Both the position numbers and the translations under genes were made by a program. Below, one piece after another: positions 25,401 to 38,400 of a stretch of DNA of 64,000 nucleotides; the first letter of the stretch is position 1; each line of letters begins with the position of its first letter. Where the stretch lies: positions 124,001 to 188,000 of the forward strand of contig WBMZ01005505.1 of the NCBI GenBank assembly GCA_013400975.1. The letters run 5' to 3'. The stretch is from Atrichornis clamosus (lineage: Eukaryota; Chordata; Aves; Passeriformes; Menuridae). Below the pieces are notes generated by a model that saw nothing but the letters and a program-made list of their open reading frames with translations, did no database searches and was not told where the DNA came from.

Positions 25401-28149
25401 CCTCTACTTTTTTTCTATATTTGGAGTGTTTTTAATCACACTGCTACAGATTTTTTTGATATCTAGTAAAGTATGAGGCATTCTGAAAGTGTTCCCAAGG
25501 TCAGTAAAAAGGTTTCTCTTTTCTTTGTGGATATGGCATGCTCAAATAATGTGTAGGAACTTGATTATCTTTGAACTTTTCACACTTCTGTCAACTTTGT
25601 TGAAACGGGCCAGTAGATTCAGAAGTTTCTGGGTGGAGATGGACAGGCTGGGTGTGATCACACAGAATTTCTGTAGTGAAGATGTTTGTGCTGCTCCCTT
25701 GTAACCCTAAGTCACTTGTCATTCTCTTCAAATTTAATAGTATTCTCAATGAATCCTAAAAAGAATCTAAGCCCTCCTACCAAGGGTTTTGTGTTCTGGT
25801 ACTGGATCTCATTCTTGCTTCAGGAATTCAACCTACTGGAGGCAGTCTGACAAAATCCAAGTTGACAGAGCTCATTTTGGGTGCAGCTGGAAAGAGTTCA
25901 ACCGGTTAGGCCTTACTCTGAGTTTGTGCTTAGCCAGCATTGTGGGAGAGGCAAATCCTGGTCTTTCATTCTTCCCTGATTTTCAGCTTAAGGAGAAGAA
26001 AAATGGACCCCACAAGTTAAACACTTTCTACTCTGCCTCTTTTACCAGCTGCCCTGGTGTCAGCTCCAGGCTCCAACGCTGGCAGACACTGCTCCTTTAA
26101 AACAGCAGCTGTGGGCTGGTTCTGGGCCTTGACAGCAGAGAGCTCACCTCTGAAATTTGCCCTTTATGAGTTTAATTATTTGGCATGTCTCACTTTCCTA
26201 ATGATAGTGGCAAAGCCGTGGTTGTTTGCATCTGAAATTAAGGCTGTTCACAAAGTTCAGATATGTAGGTTTTTGCAGCAGTAAGGTGTGCCAACTTCTG
26301 TGCACACACTATGTAGCATTAGATTTCCCCATGCAAAATTTGCAATGATATAGTATGTGGATTTGAGATGCTAAAGGAGATCAAGGCAGCTGTAGCTGGG
26401 GTACAGGCATGTATGTTATCTGCATTTCATAGAGGCATTTTGCATAGGATTTTATTTTAGCATTTTGTGCTAATTCGTATTTCATGATTCATTCATACAT
26501 TTAACCCGTTAACGCAATTCTAACCTTTCCCTGATTGCTCAGATAAAAGTGTTTTCTCTGTGTTTCAGAGAGTATGAAATAAGGTGGCAGAATGATAAAT
26601 ACCAATAGCGGATTTCTGGGTCTGTAGCAATATTCAGTAGCGTATAACATGGCTTTCACTTACACAAAAGAAAGGTCATACATTTTCATCTGTGACGTAT
26701 CATTGTTGGCTGAGAAATGAACTTCACAAATACGTGAAGCCACTATATTCTACAGTTGTTTTCTTCTGGGCCATAACCTCTGGTTGTAGTTACTGTAACT
26801 TGATGGAGCCCCAGCTTTATGATATCTAGGGCATATGATGTTTGGCATGTCCTACTGGAAATCCCCATTTTGATAGGGTGCTTTGCTTTTTAGAACATCT
26901 GAAACCTCAGAAATTCTGGAAATCATATTCTCTGTTTGAAAACAGAAACAAAACCATATAGAATATATATTAGGAATAAGGCCTTGACTGAGGCAAAGGA
27001 CTTTTGCTTTTGGATGACAATGCCCTACCAGAGGTGTACTAGAAATGCTTACATAGCATCCCTCAGTGGTTATATCCTTTTAAAGAGCAAGTTAATTTAT
27101 ACAGGTTTAAAATACTAATACATATTTTTCTTTATGCTTCCTTTTTTCCTCAAAAAGTAGACAAGAGAAACTGTGCATACATTCAGACTCCTGTGGGAAG
27201 ACCTCAATATCTTTCTTTCTTTATTTATTTACTTACTTTTTACCCCCCTTTTTTACTCCTGGTCTGGCTAATTTGCTCTTCTTTCCCTTAAAAGAACAAA
27301 ATTGCATGTTTTAACACATTCCATTTTCTAGAAGCTAAGGGGCTCACATTGTAAGGCTTTTGTCGCTTTCCCTCTTATGGATATGTAAAATTTAATTTCA
27401 TATCGAATTGTCTAACACAGAGTAATAGCCTATGTTCCTACAGCCTTATCCACTTGATTGGAATTTTTCACATGGAGCAAATGCAGTGCTGAACCCGTAA
27501 GGAGCACTGTGGGGACTAGATCCCAGAGTTGCAGCCTACTCCTTGCTTAATCACAGGCAGTATTCATTCAAAAGTCTCTCCTAAATTAATTGAGAGCATT
27601 GCCTGAGAGGGGTTGAAAGATTGGGATCATTCTGAACAGCAATGTAGTTATACTATACTGTTAAAAGATGCCATGTCTTAAATATACTGGAAGTCATAAA
27701 CACAGCATTATAATAAATTACAAAGCAGACTTTTAGAAGATTTGTTCTACCTTTCACAAAATGCTAATGTTTATTTTGCTTTCATTCCATCGCATTGTCT
27801 TTCATTTAAAAATTACAGCTTTACTACAGTGAACTAATTTCATAATACTGTATTAACTTAATATTATATAAATTATGTTTGTCAGATTTGGGCATTGTTG
27901 TAGATGTACAAAGCCCAAATTTACTACCAAAGCTCTCCAAACACATGTATTCATAATTTGCTACAATGAACCATATGCCACAATATAGTATTAAGGAATT
28001 ACACATTCTAATGCCAGGCACAAATCCTGCTGCTCTTTCTGCAACTGTTCTAGGTACAAATAGAAACAATATATTTCTAGCCTTTTTTTCCCCTAGTTGC
28101 AATTATGAGCAAAAAATGTTACAGTGCGGGAATATTTTAGCCACCTGCA
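19401..28149. other. AT-rich unique sequence, gene-poor
   Basis: Nothing here can be named as a gene. A CpG cluster with a 12-bp palindrome occurs near 21594-21642 (separate entry). 25789-26125 is moderately GC-rich with a 103-codon ORF that has no recognisable domain. Other short ORFs look like chance frames. No clear interspersed repeat family was recognised, which fits low avian repeat density. Confidence 0.5.
21594..21642. promoter_or_regulatory. CpG cluster with palindromic E-box, possible regulatory site
   Basis: Five CpGs (21594, 21608, 21620, 21631, 21641) lie within 48 bases of otherwise CpG-poor DNA. A perfect 12-bp palindrome, gagcatatgctc, spans 21595-21606 and contains the E-box core CATATG, a basic helix-loop-helix binding motif. 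The function is inferred from composition only. Confidence 0.25.
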
Positions 28150-28480
28150 CTTTGTTGTCTGACTAATTTTTAGCTGCGTGTTGCCTTTGAAGATTATTGA
28201 AAATATGCAGAGATTGCAGCAGTGCCTGGGTGTATTTTCTCTGCAGACTATTATAACTTTAGGCCTGGAAGGAAAAGGTAATAGAAATTGGCACAACGAA
28301 TATTACAGAGTACAGAGAGCTACAGCTTTCTTTTAGTAAAGAACGGGAACGCTCCTGCCTAAGAGGTTTAATTGCAGCTGCCTGCAGTTTTGCATGTGGT
28401 GTTTTCCACTTGCAAGGTGTAAGGTTCTGCAGCGTAACCTGGCTTATTCTCTCCATTCAAACAAAGAGCAGAAACGCTCT
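28150..28480. promoter_or_regulatory. Candidate conserved noncoding element
   Basis: This block has balanced composition, few homopolymers and several short CpG-containing words (aacgaata, gaacgggaacgctcctgcc, gcagcgtaacc, aaacgctctctg). It contrasts with the AT-rich and homopolymer-rich flanks. It has a developmental-enhancer look: gcagctgcctgcag contains the E-box CAGCTG, followed by tttgcat. No frame is convincingly coding. Conservation is inferred, not measured. Confidence 0.3.
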
Positions 28481-30161
28481 CTGTGAAGGGAAGGGGAGAG
28501 CTTGTGCAATTGTGGAACATCTATAGGTTTTTAAACACACACTGTCTAATCAGCCTCTGACAGATCCATTGTAAATCAAAGGTCTGGTAAGTGGGGATGC
28601 CAGAAATGTTTGATCTCATTCCAAGCCTTGAAACAACTTGCTTATTTTTTCTGCAGTTTGGCTCCTCACTAAAATAAAACATTGAGAGATGAATGTTCTG
28701 ACAGGTCATTGTGTGTCAAACTGTCACTCTGTAATGGTTACATATTTCAGCTGGATTGAGGTGGTGGTTGGGGGAGGTCTGAGAGAAAGAGAAAAAGAGG
28801 GAGAGAAAGAGACAAAGAATAACAAGATTTCTGCTCCTTCTTATGGCTGATCTTCATTTAAACCAAACACTTGTCATGTTCAGGGGAAGTTTTATAAATT
28901 TTTAATGATGTTGGGTACAACTGGTGCTTTGAAATTTGCTGTACTTTAATTTTTTCTTCGTTAGCAAAGGTTCGCTAATGCATTGAAGTGCTAAGAGCGT
29001 GTCCTAGGGATGCCATGATAATTGTGTTGTTAATAATATTGTGGCACTAGTAATGTTCTCCTGGTAATCAAGCCATGAGATTTTTTTTTAATATATTCAG
29101 TTATTACACTGCATCTCGTACAAATCATGTCAATTACAATTGCCAGTCTATGACAGTTAAAATAATTGTATACGTTTTCTAGAATTTTCCATTGGCTTGG
29201 CTAATCAAGCTAAAAAAAAAATCAACGCATTATTTGCATTAATTTTGTTTCTAGTCTATTTCTACTCCTAAATCATTTGTCCATCTACTTCTAAAGGCAG
29301 AACAGTAAGTATTTTAATAACAAATATACAAACATATTCATACTGTAACATAATATAAACATACTTCTGCAATAGTAACACTGGATATTGCCTAGGATTA
29401 ATTTGTGTGCGTCTATAGAGAGAGATATATATTAAAATTATACTCATGTAGATCGTGTGTACTCTATCAGAGATTTATAAAGACAGATATTCAGAGGTGT
29501 TTATTTTCAAAGATTTGGAGTGTATATATGTACACCTATGTAAAGATGCCAGCCTGTTTGTAGACATTGATATTTTATGCCTCCCTTAGAGATGATTGTG
29601 TGTTATTGTATTTGAATATTTATTTACATTTTAAAAAATCAATTAAACAGTTGCCAGCTGAAAGGGAGAGCAAGTTTGGTGTCCAAACACTAGCCTTCTG
29701 TAACACTGGCATCTCCTGTCTAATGCTGTCGCTTTGTTTCTTTGAAAACAAGAGACAAACAGCAAAAACTGGCTCAGCATTCTGTCACCAGAGCAGGAAA
29801 CATCCCATTGTGTGGTTGAGTACCGTGTCCTGGTGGGGAGGGGGAAACTTGGGGTTATTTTCTCTATAATCACTGTAATTTCTTTTTTCTGTTTTTCTTT
29901 ATTTTTTTAATTATTGTTTTTAAACACAATGGAAATACATTGCACGCTCCCTCCAAGCTGTGGAACTGTTGTTTCTCCCACAAGAGGGTTCGGTGTTTTT
30001 CAGTGTATATTTACAATAGCTACTAAATGAACACAACAGGGGTGCAGAGGAAACAGGGAGTCAGTGCATGGATTGCAAAAATATACAGAATGATAATATT
30101 ATTTCCTTTCTCAAGGAGGTACAACATGTCAAAGAAGTGGTAAAAAGGAAACAGCAAAGAA
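28481..30161. other. AT-rich sequence with GA-rich simple repeat
   Basis: A purine tract of gagaaaga-type units runs from 28781 to 28819. A small splice-bounded segment at 29255-29304 follows tttgtttctag and precedes ACA|gtaagt. It has one open frame of 16 codons but does not fit the phase of the other candidate exons. A CTCF-like word, ccacaagagggttc, lies at 29978-29991. I see no gene or repeat family. Confidence 0.5.
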
Positions 30162-30397
30162 GCATATCAGTAGTACATGAGCACTAACCAAGTACAGCCA
30201 GGGGTAGTATATGAGAAGGAATAACAAGTAAGGGATGTAGTAATTACACGAGGCGGAATAACGAGTAGGCATGGAAGCATTTGAGAAATAACAAGTCAGC
30301 TGGCAGTGGTATTTGAGGAATGACAAGTGAACATGACAGTATTATTTGAGGAATAATAAGTGAGCTTGGTGATATTATTTGGAGAATAACAAGAAAC
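30162..30397 (+). repeat. Degenerate minisatellite, 30-37 bp unit, about 7 copies
   Basis: Tandem units share a consensus close to agtattatttgaggaata followed by acaagtgag. They can be delimited at about 30162-30200, 30201-30232, 30233-30269, 30270-30299, 30300-30331, 30332-30364 and 30365-30397. The last three are the most alike. A more diverged copy may lie at 30126-30161. Unit lengths vary from 30 to 37 or more, so the array is old. Minus-strand ORFs across it show the repeat as a recurring Ser/Asn-rich peptide of about 11 residues, which is probably a by-product of the tandem structure. Confidence 0.8.
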
Positions 30398-31689
30398 CAG
30401 GGGTGCTTTCTCTAGGCACTTTCCCCTGCTGTTATCTTGTGAAGGAGGTGCACAAAAGAATAAGTGGTCACAGGTTGCAAGGGTCAAGGAAACAAAATGT
30501 TTTTTTATGCAATAAGCTTCTACTAAACATAGCCTGAACAAATCATCCCTCAAAATGTAGAATTTATTCCTCAACTTTGCCTGGAGGTAAAAGTGGAAAG
30601 AACAGATTTTTTTTTTTTTCCCACTCTTCTGGCCCTGTGAGTCCTGACCATAGAGAATGAATGGCTTTAGAACTGTACCCAGACAGAAAAATCAATGCTT
30701 CATATCAGGAGGCTTCAGGGGTTAGACTCCCATGTTCATGTCAACAAGGCTATTGGTTTTCTTAATACTCCAAAGTTATCGTTTCCCCGCTGCAGGAACC
30801 CTCCACTGTGACTTGTGTGGTCACAGCTTAACAAAAGCACTTTCCCTTGGCCAACTACCAATTGGCAAAATGGCAAATGGCAAAAAAATTAATTGTTGAT
30901 GAGGTCTATATTTTTCCAAAGCAGACCATTAACAAGCATATGAAAGTTAGCATTTGCTGCTGGGATTTGTTCTATTAAAATTATGCTGGTTTGTGTGTGC
31001 TATGGAGGTCACTACTGTTTCACTGATGATTCACGTTTTGAGCAAAACTATTGCTGGGATAAAAATTAATAAGTATTGGAAAACTGGAATTAAGGAAGGT
31101 GGGCTTTTCTTCCTCCCCCTCCTCTCTCCCTTGGCTGGCTATTCCTGCTATTTGTGTGAAAAGGCCTCTGCTTCCTCTGGACAGGTTCCTTCAGGCTTGG
31201 TCGTGTCACTGTTTTAATCTGAATGGGTTGTTTTGTTCCGCAGTCATCACTTCTGTGTTAATCACTTCTCCCTTGTCAAGAAAGTCTTACAGTTTGTCAA
31301 TAGAATTATGTTACATGAGGTTAAAATCATGTTGCTTCGAATAATACTTTTTATCATCACAAGGTATTAAATAGACTACCTGAAAATGAGACCCTCTTTG
31401 AATCTCTGTCAATTTAATTAGTGTAACAACTATATTTGGCTTATTGGGCAGGGAAAAGCCAACCCTATGAGCTATTGGAGGGAAAATTGGCTACTGTACA
31501 GTTGCAGTATCATCCTGATGTGCATACCGAGAGCTAAGAGACTTAAATGTTGCATCAGGTTAGAGGGGCATTTTGTGGTCTGGTTAATTTGATGGCTTCC
31601 CCCTCCTCTAGCCCCCCTTTAAGTATGTTACTGATGCTTTTTTTTTTCCCCTCCTGATTTTTTTTTTTTTCTTTTCCTGTGCTGTCTTT
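30398..31689. other. Unique sequence without a firm gene
   Basis: This interval holds T-rich runs near 30607-30620 and 31637-31671 and short ORFs on both strands without recognisable domains. A local gcaaaatggcaaatggcaaaaaa repetition sits near 30863-30888. I see no gene, RNA gene or repeat family. Confidence 0.5.
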
Positions 31690-32316
31690 AGTGACACAGT
31701 GCTAACACCGAAAATGCTGGCGGCTACAGTGAGCATTGCTCACCCAGAGCAATCGGATGAAAAGGCAGTGCAGATGTAATTTGTTTTCAATGACTGTTTC
31801 AAAAGAATAATTGTGGTGACATTGTGGGATCAATATTATAGATTTTTGTTTTCAAGTACACTGTATGTGTGGTGCTAAGGGGAGGCAGGAAATATAACAC
31901 TGCAGCCTGAATACAATAAAAATGGATTGAGGTCTGTGGGTATTGTCGGCTGGTAGCCATCATGGGTTTGGAACATCATTGGTGGGATTACAGCGCCTGT
32001 CCTCTGGGCTGGGATTTCATTGTGAGTGCACACACACATTTGCTGCAGTTTTCCTGCTCAGCTCCTTAAGGGACCTGCTTACTGCACTTGTATAAACTAA
32101 CAGTGAATGAGGCGCTGCAAACGCCGCCTCGGTTCTCGCCTCTAACAAGTGGCGGGATTGAGGCTGGGGGTTCAAGTTTGCTGCCATGTCGTTTAATTTG
32201 CCACGCTATGTACAGCGTACCCAGCAGAACCTGAGGTGTGCAGGGGTGGATTTGCACACCTATGTGAGCGTTTCAATTCTCCTTCTGTCCCCCATCTCTC
32301 TCGGCCACCATGCTAG
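31690..32316 (+). promoter_or_regulatory. CpG-enriched block upstream of a Kozak ATG; possible conserved element or alternative promoter
   Basis: About eleven CpGs lie between 32112 and 32302, for example in ggcgctgcaaacgccgcctcgg, in a window that is otherwise CpG-poor. Homopolymers are nearly absent for some 550 bases. The block runs directly into gccaccATG at 32304-32312. It may be the 5' flank and untranslated region of an alternative first exon, or a conserved enhancer. A tataaact word at 32091-32098 could be TATA-like. No initiator can be assigned. Confidence 0.35.
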
Positions 32317-32402
32317 ATAAAACTTCTTTAAGGCACCTGAGAGAGAGAGAAACAACACTTCCAGAGAGCAGCCTGCTGATAGAACCTACTCCTAACAATA
32401 TG
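32310..32402 (+). CDS. Candidate coding exon, unknown gene
   Basis: The + strand frame is open from an ATG at 32310 in a perfect gccaccATG context to a donor, ATG|gtgagt, at 32403. It ends on a codon boundary. The reading ends TTLPESSLLIEPTPNNM. Two models share this frame. In one, it is a first coding exon of 31 codons starting at the Kozak ATG. In the other, it is an internal exon starting at 32317 after the acceptor-like ctctctcggccaccatgctag, where the opening AT would be completed by the last base of 18256-18330. I do not recognise the protein. The splice donor and composition are good; identity is open. Confidence 0.35.
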
Positions 32403-35400
32403 GTGAGTGTCATTTTAAAATACCAAGAGAAATATGATGTAGTGATCAAGGACTTCCTGCTTTAAGGGTTTCATGTATCAGGGTAACTAGACAAAAAATG
32501 TAGTTCCCAGGGTGAAAATTATATTAACAAAGAATTAGTAATAAAGCTGAATAAATGTAATGAGATGTGAAAGAGAGTGCGTAGCACATTTTTTTTCTGT
32601 CTTTCATAATTAGGCCCTGAAAGAAATGGAAATTCAGACAAAACACCTTCCTCATTACCAATTTAAATATTACAAATTAAAATGTGTTGTTATTGGACAG
32701 ATGATTGTTTTGTGTTTTAATTCAAGAGGTAAAGATGCTGCCTTTGGTTCCAGTTGCTATTTTAGAGGAAAGGATTTTACAGAATGGTTTTAGCTGATTT
32801 TCTTTTCAGCTGAGATAAAATTTCAAATTTTCTCTCTGCCAGATTCTCCCCTTTCTTTCTTGGCTGAAATGATAGTTACCCAAACTCTGCTGACAGTCTG
32901 TGCACTCCAGGGGTGGCCCAGAATCATCCTTTGTTATTCTCACAAGCCATTTATCATATTTATTAAATCACATAGATTTCTACCATAAGTTGGAAAAACA
33001 GTATGTGCTTAATTTGGACCAATTAATTCCACAACAAATACACTCTCTCTTGGCCTCTTTTATAAACCAGAACATCAAACAGCTGTTCTCTCATCCCAGC
33101 GAAACTAGTATGTAACATTTTTAGTCAGCTTTTACTAGCGAGTATTGGATAGCAGACACTTACAGGGATCTATTTCAACCAGTAAATCCTGGTAATTTAT
33201 TAATGACTCAAAGCTTATAAGAGAAACTCTATTTCATGAAGTTTTTATTTCTGCATTTTATAAATCTTCAGGCTAACAGTCAGTAATCTCCAGTTCCTTT
33301 CTGTCTCGGTGTTGTGTTACAGGTCATAAAACTCCTTTCTAATAGAAGAATAATACATGTTCCTATTTGAAAAACAAAATATGCAAAACAACATTGTGCT
33401 TTGAGGGCAGTTTCAAGCCCCTGACATGGGTTCCAGAACAAAAGCTACCTTTGCACTCTTTACCATGGCTGTTCAGTCATTCCATGTGTGTCATGGCATA
33501 AACACCTATCCCAAGGATCTCTCTCTATTTACATCCTGGTGGGTTTGGTTAGAGGCTGAGGAGGTCAGGTGACACTGTGTGTATTTATACGTGTTATCCT
33601 AAAGGAAATCCACACACAGGCCTGATGAATATTTGGAAATGAGAAAAGGTTAGAGGAGCACTGAGCAGCTCAGCTGTGTTCGACACCTCTGTGGGGCTAT
33701 AGGGGCTCCACTCCTTCCATCAGTTACAGAAGCTTTGTTTATCTCTTTTATCTCACGGTGTCTATCTGGTTCTATCTCTGATGCTTGCCCTGTGGTTAGA
33801 GGAGATGACACGTGTCTGGTAGTGGCACCACCATCATCCACCACCAGTAGATTGTTGGCAACTGGTGTAGCTTTGAGCTGATGTTACTTTAAATTGCACC
33901 TGACCACCAACTAATGCAGATGTGCTTCCAAAACACATGGGTGGAGCTGTGGCTGTGGATTTGCTATGCTGGAAAAGATTAAGAAATGCTGTACAAAGCA
34001 TTGAACTTAGATAAAGGTTTAGCCAGCTACTGCAGTGCCTGTGAGACAAGTGGGAGTAGCCTTTCCGGTGTTTGCTTTGAGCTGCTTTGGAGTTTGTCTT
34101 TTTTGTTTTTACAATCTCCGAGAGCAAAGGCTATTTGAAAGTGGCTCTGCTGTGAGTGTGGATGGTCTGCAAGAGGTGAGGGAGTCAGAAACAGGGTTCA
34201 CAACATCTCTTTCTACTCCATGCTGCCTGACAGAACCAGGCCTGCAGAAGTGGGATTGCCCATCACATCCTGTTCAAGCGTGCAGGGATTGCTCAGGGCT
34301 GTTTCTCCGTGAGGAGGCAGCAGAGTAGGACGTGGCGCTCCCATGCCGCAGCCTCAGGTCCATGCCCTGACTGTCACAGAGTGGCTGGATGCATTGATCA
34401 CGGTGTAAAACTCAGGCGCTGTCTTTGAACTGGAGTTTGACAACAGCTTGCTGGGGTAAGAGTTTGCCAGTACAGTGCTCCAGCTTTTATTTTCAAACAA
34501 TTGAGGTATCTGAGCTGGTGCCTAACATTATGGTTTGGGAAGGGCAATAAAACCTTGTATCTTGGGATTTCTTCCTCACTGGGAAACCAGGAGGAACCTG
34601 GAATGGGTTTTACTCAACTCTGATATCTTTGTACTGCTTGTGCTTATTCCTCTCTGCTAAATCTTCCATCTAGATTGCTTACAGAGCTCTTTGTAGCAAT
34701 CAAGCTTTGTCCATGATACAAGTCTGTGCTTTGCTCTGCTTTTGCTCTCCCAGTCCCCTGCTGCCACTCCCCTTCCTCCTTTTCCTTTGGTGTCCTTCAC
34801 CATCACAATTTTAGTAAACCTCAAAGTATCTTGAGGCAAAGCTGACACCTTTGCCTTTTCTGCCTTCTGAAAAATAAAATAATACAGGAAAAGCAACGTT
34901 CCCCCCAGTGAAATTCCTACAGACTTGTTCCATGAAATGTGTCGTTCAGTAGTTCCCTGGTTTCTGTGTAGGGACATAGGTAGAGCACCTGAGTTTGGGA
35001 ATCAAACCTGGAATTATGGAAATGTGTGCAGACCAAGTAAATGGCTTTATAACTGGAATAAAACATGCAGTTGCTATCTGCTGACTAGTAATAAATTTGA
35101 GACTAATGCAAAGTGTTAATATTTTATATTGCTTACCTTTTTGGTCCTATTCTTTATTTCTGAAAAGATGTGTCAAAAAATGAAAGCTGCATATACAATA
35201 TAAACTGCATTTCTTCACTTCTGAGTCTGTGGTTGATTAACCTTAATACATATCTATATTAATTTTTCTGGATTAATTTCTGCTGAATCTTTAGAAGGAA
35301 ATGAATAAATGGTGTTTGCCTAGCTAATCTTGGGTCTGTTTTCTTCAAATTAGGATTATGTTATTTTTATAGAATAAAGGTTGTATTTGCTATCTTGCCA

Positions 35401-38400
35401 ATACAAAGGTATTCAAACTGTAGAACTCTTCATAAATAAAATATTTTAAATGTACATTTAACTATTTGCAAGCTGATCCATTAGTCAGTCATATTTTTGT
35501 GTGATAATTCAAAATTTTGAGTACATCAGGCAATATGAATTTCTGAGGTTTGTCTTTAACTGAATGAATCTATTCTGCTGCTGAAGTATTTGCATTGAGA
35601 TGCAGAGCCTGAGATGTGGTGCTCATTTGAACAGCTTAAAAAATTTACTTTTATATTACCTAGGTTAGCAACTGCAGTTTTGGAAACTCAGATCTCTTGT
35701 GCTGTTAATCAAAACATGGTTTTAAAATCTACTTAAGTTTTTCTTTTTCACAAAAACTGTATGTAAACCTATATATTATATATAATTGCATAACCAAAAG
35801 ATTGTAGTTGTCTTTAATTTGTTTTGAAATATTAATTTGTTGAGTCTCAAACTAATACAGCATTCACCATTTTATTTTAAATTGGTGTGTTTGAGCATAG
35901 AATATTTTCAGAGTCAACTTTGAGAACCTCTCATCTTGACAGATAGTTGTTAATGCTCTAAATGCTTTTTATTTCTCCCTTTATTATTTTACTATGATAA
36001 AATGTTAGCTGACATCAAATTAATTTAAAATCATAATTTTTGAGGTGAAAATTTTGCCTACGGTCAAAAATACATGTCATGTATTGCATGGTTGCATAGG
36101 TGTTGATAGTCTGCTTTTAGTGTATACAAAATTGTTCTTTAAATAATTATTTTTAAAGGCTGGTCACAGGTGGGGAAAATTTGATAGAGAGGGTGTTGGC
36201 TTACTCCCAAGTTCTTTGCCTGAACATGAAAATCGAGTATTTGATATTTATTTCATTAAGGTAATCTGACTTCTTTTCTAAGAAATTCTACTTGGAAAAA
36301 AGCAGTTCCTTTCAGGTACTGGCTGTTGGTACGGAGAAAGAGAACGTCAGGCTAAAGGAACAGAAGATGATAAGGATGTCACCTGTTCTTGCAGTATTTT
36401 CCACAGTTTTTTTCTTGTGAAAATTATGCCATGAGAAAAGAAAGGGTTTGTATGGATTTTCCTTTTGTGTGGTTAGGATAAGGCTTTGTTGGATGTCACT
36501 CACTCACTCACTCATAGTGATATTGCAGACAGGTAATCCAACAGCTACAACTGTGCTCCAGCAGAACAAATAAAGGATTTGGAGAGTCAAACAGGTCTAG
36601 AGGAATTGAGTGTTTACCATCACAGGAAATAGACTTTCATAGTTATTTTTCATGGCCAACATTGCTTCTTGAGAGTCATCATATTTTATGAAAACTTTTA
36701 TTAGCATTTCCGAATGACCTTACCCCCATTGTGTTTTTATCAGCCCCAAGAGCCATAACCTTTTAAAAATATTTTTTATCATTATAAACACAATAAAGTA
36801 AGCTGTCTTGCACATAGATTTGTAGATCTCATTAGAGATATTTTTAAAAAAGGTGCTTCATCTCTTGGGAAGAAAATGACAAGTAGTAATCTTGGCATGC
36901 AAAGTTTTCAGACAGGAACAGTTTGTTGAAATAGATTGTTTAATCTTTCCAGCATTGTTTTGGAGTGGATGTACTTTTTAATTGCACTTTTGCACAGCAT
37001 TAGTGAGGGAAAGACAAGGACAACTGAAAACAGATGCTGTGGCAAGATCAGTTAGGTGGTATTCCAGGTGAAAAAATAGCCAAGTATTTGCTTAAGATAT
37101 CAGGTGTTATCAAAGTCAAACATGAAAAATGACAGTTTTAAAACTCATTAAAGTTAACATTTGTCTGTATTGTAAATGAGGTATATTCCCTAGGGTAGTT
37201 AACAGCTTTGGTGGCACTAGATGGGGATAATTTTTCAGATGTACTGTTTGCAGTGGGCCAGTGTCCTAAGGCTTTGCTTTAAATGGCCTTTTTATGCAGT
37301 GGGATAATGGGCAGTTTGTGCATTGCTAAATCAGCCCTATTTTGTTAGGAATGTTACAGTCAGGGCGCTTACAATTTGTCAGAGGAAATGCAGAACATCT
37401 CTACAGGAGTCTGTTTAAGAGGACATCATTTCTCGATAAGCTCTTGCTTAGGTCAACATGCAGCACTGCTCTTACACTATTCCCCTGTTGCTTCTGCCAC
37501 ACGGGAATGCTCTGATTTATTAGGATTGCACAAGTCATGTCCTCTGCCTGACTGAAACTACAACGTGGAGATTTTCTCTTCCCTCCCCCTTTTCAAAAGG
37601 AAATGTAGAAGGTTACTTTAAAGCCCTCTTGAAGTGTTTCTGAGAGGACTTGTTTCAATGAAAGGAAATACCCGTGTGCTGTACAGGATCTCTGTGGCAC
37701 AGCTGCATGTTATAAATACATCAGGACTATCATCCTTTTAGAAAGTGTGCTCTTTGAGAGGGTTGGCTGTATGACTATTATCAAACTACTGTATAATGCT
37801 TGTGGTGATGTGCAAAGACAGCACAAGGAGATTATGAACCTAGTGAATGTGGTACAAAAACATCCAGCGACTAATGGCATTAGAGTTTTTTAACCAGAGC
37901 ATAAAAAACCCCCCCAAATACCTACATAAAAATCCAGAAGTCAAAGTGAGTTGCAGTGATGGATACTTCAAATGCACGTCCTGTCAACTTTTTAATTACA
38001 TTTAAATTGTAGAGACACTTCTCCTATAATACTGGCTTAATGAACGGTGATTCCTTAGTCAAACCTGCTTTAAAAATAGTGTACAGTCCAGGGTTGTGTT
38101 AATTTCCCATTTGATAAAGGTGCTAACACTGTCATTCAGCCTGCTATTAGTAAGAAATTTCTGGTTTGTTTCAGTATTGTGATATTTTAAACTCAATGCA
38201 GCCAAGGACATTTTTAATGAAAAGAAAAAAAAGTGATGAAAAGCTTTAGTAATTTTGTGTTTGATGCCAATTGTAATATGAGAAGTGCAGAAAATATTTT
38301 GAAGGGGTCAAAGCTATTCATCTTTATTGTTTTCCTTTTTTAATTTTTTTTTCCTTTAACACTGATTTTAACTGTCTACAGGCATTTAAGTCCAGAATAG

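Noticed and set aside
30162..30397. CRISPR-like alternation of repeats and spacers
   Set aside because: Units are contiguous and degenerate with no unique spacers, and the window is vertebrate. It is a minisatellite.
34380..34443. Segment between a good acceptor (ccatgccctgactgtcacag) and a gtaaga donor
   Set aside because: All three frames contain stops, so it cannot be a coding exon.
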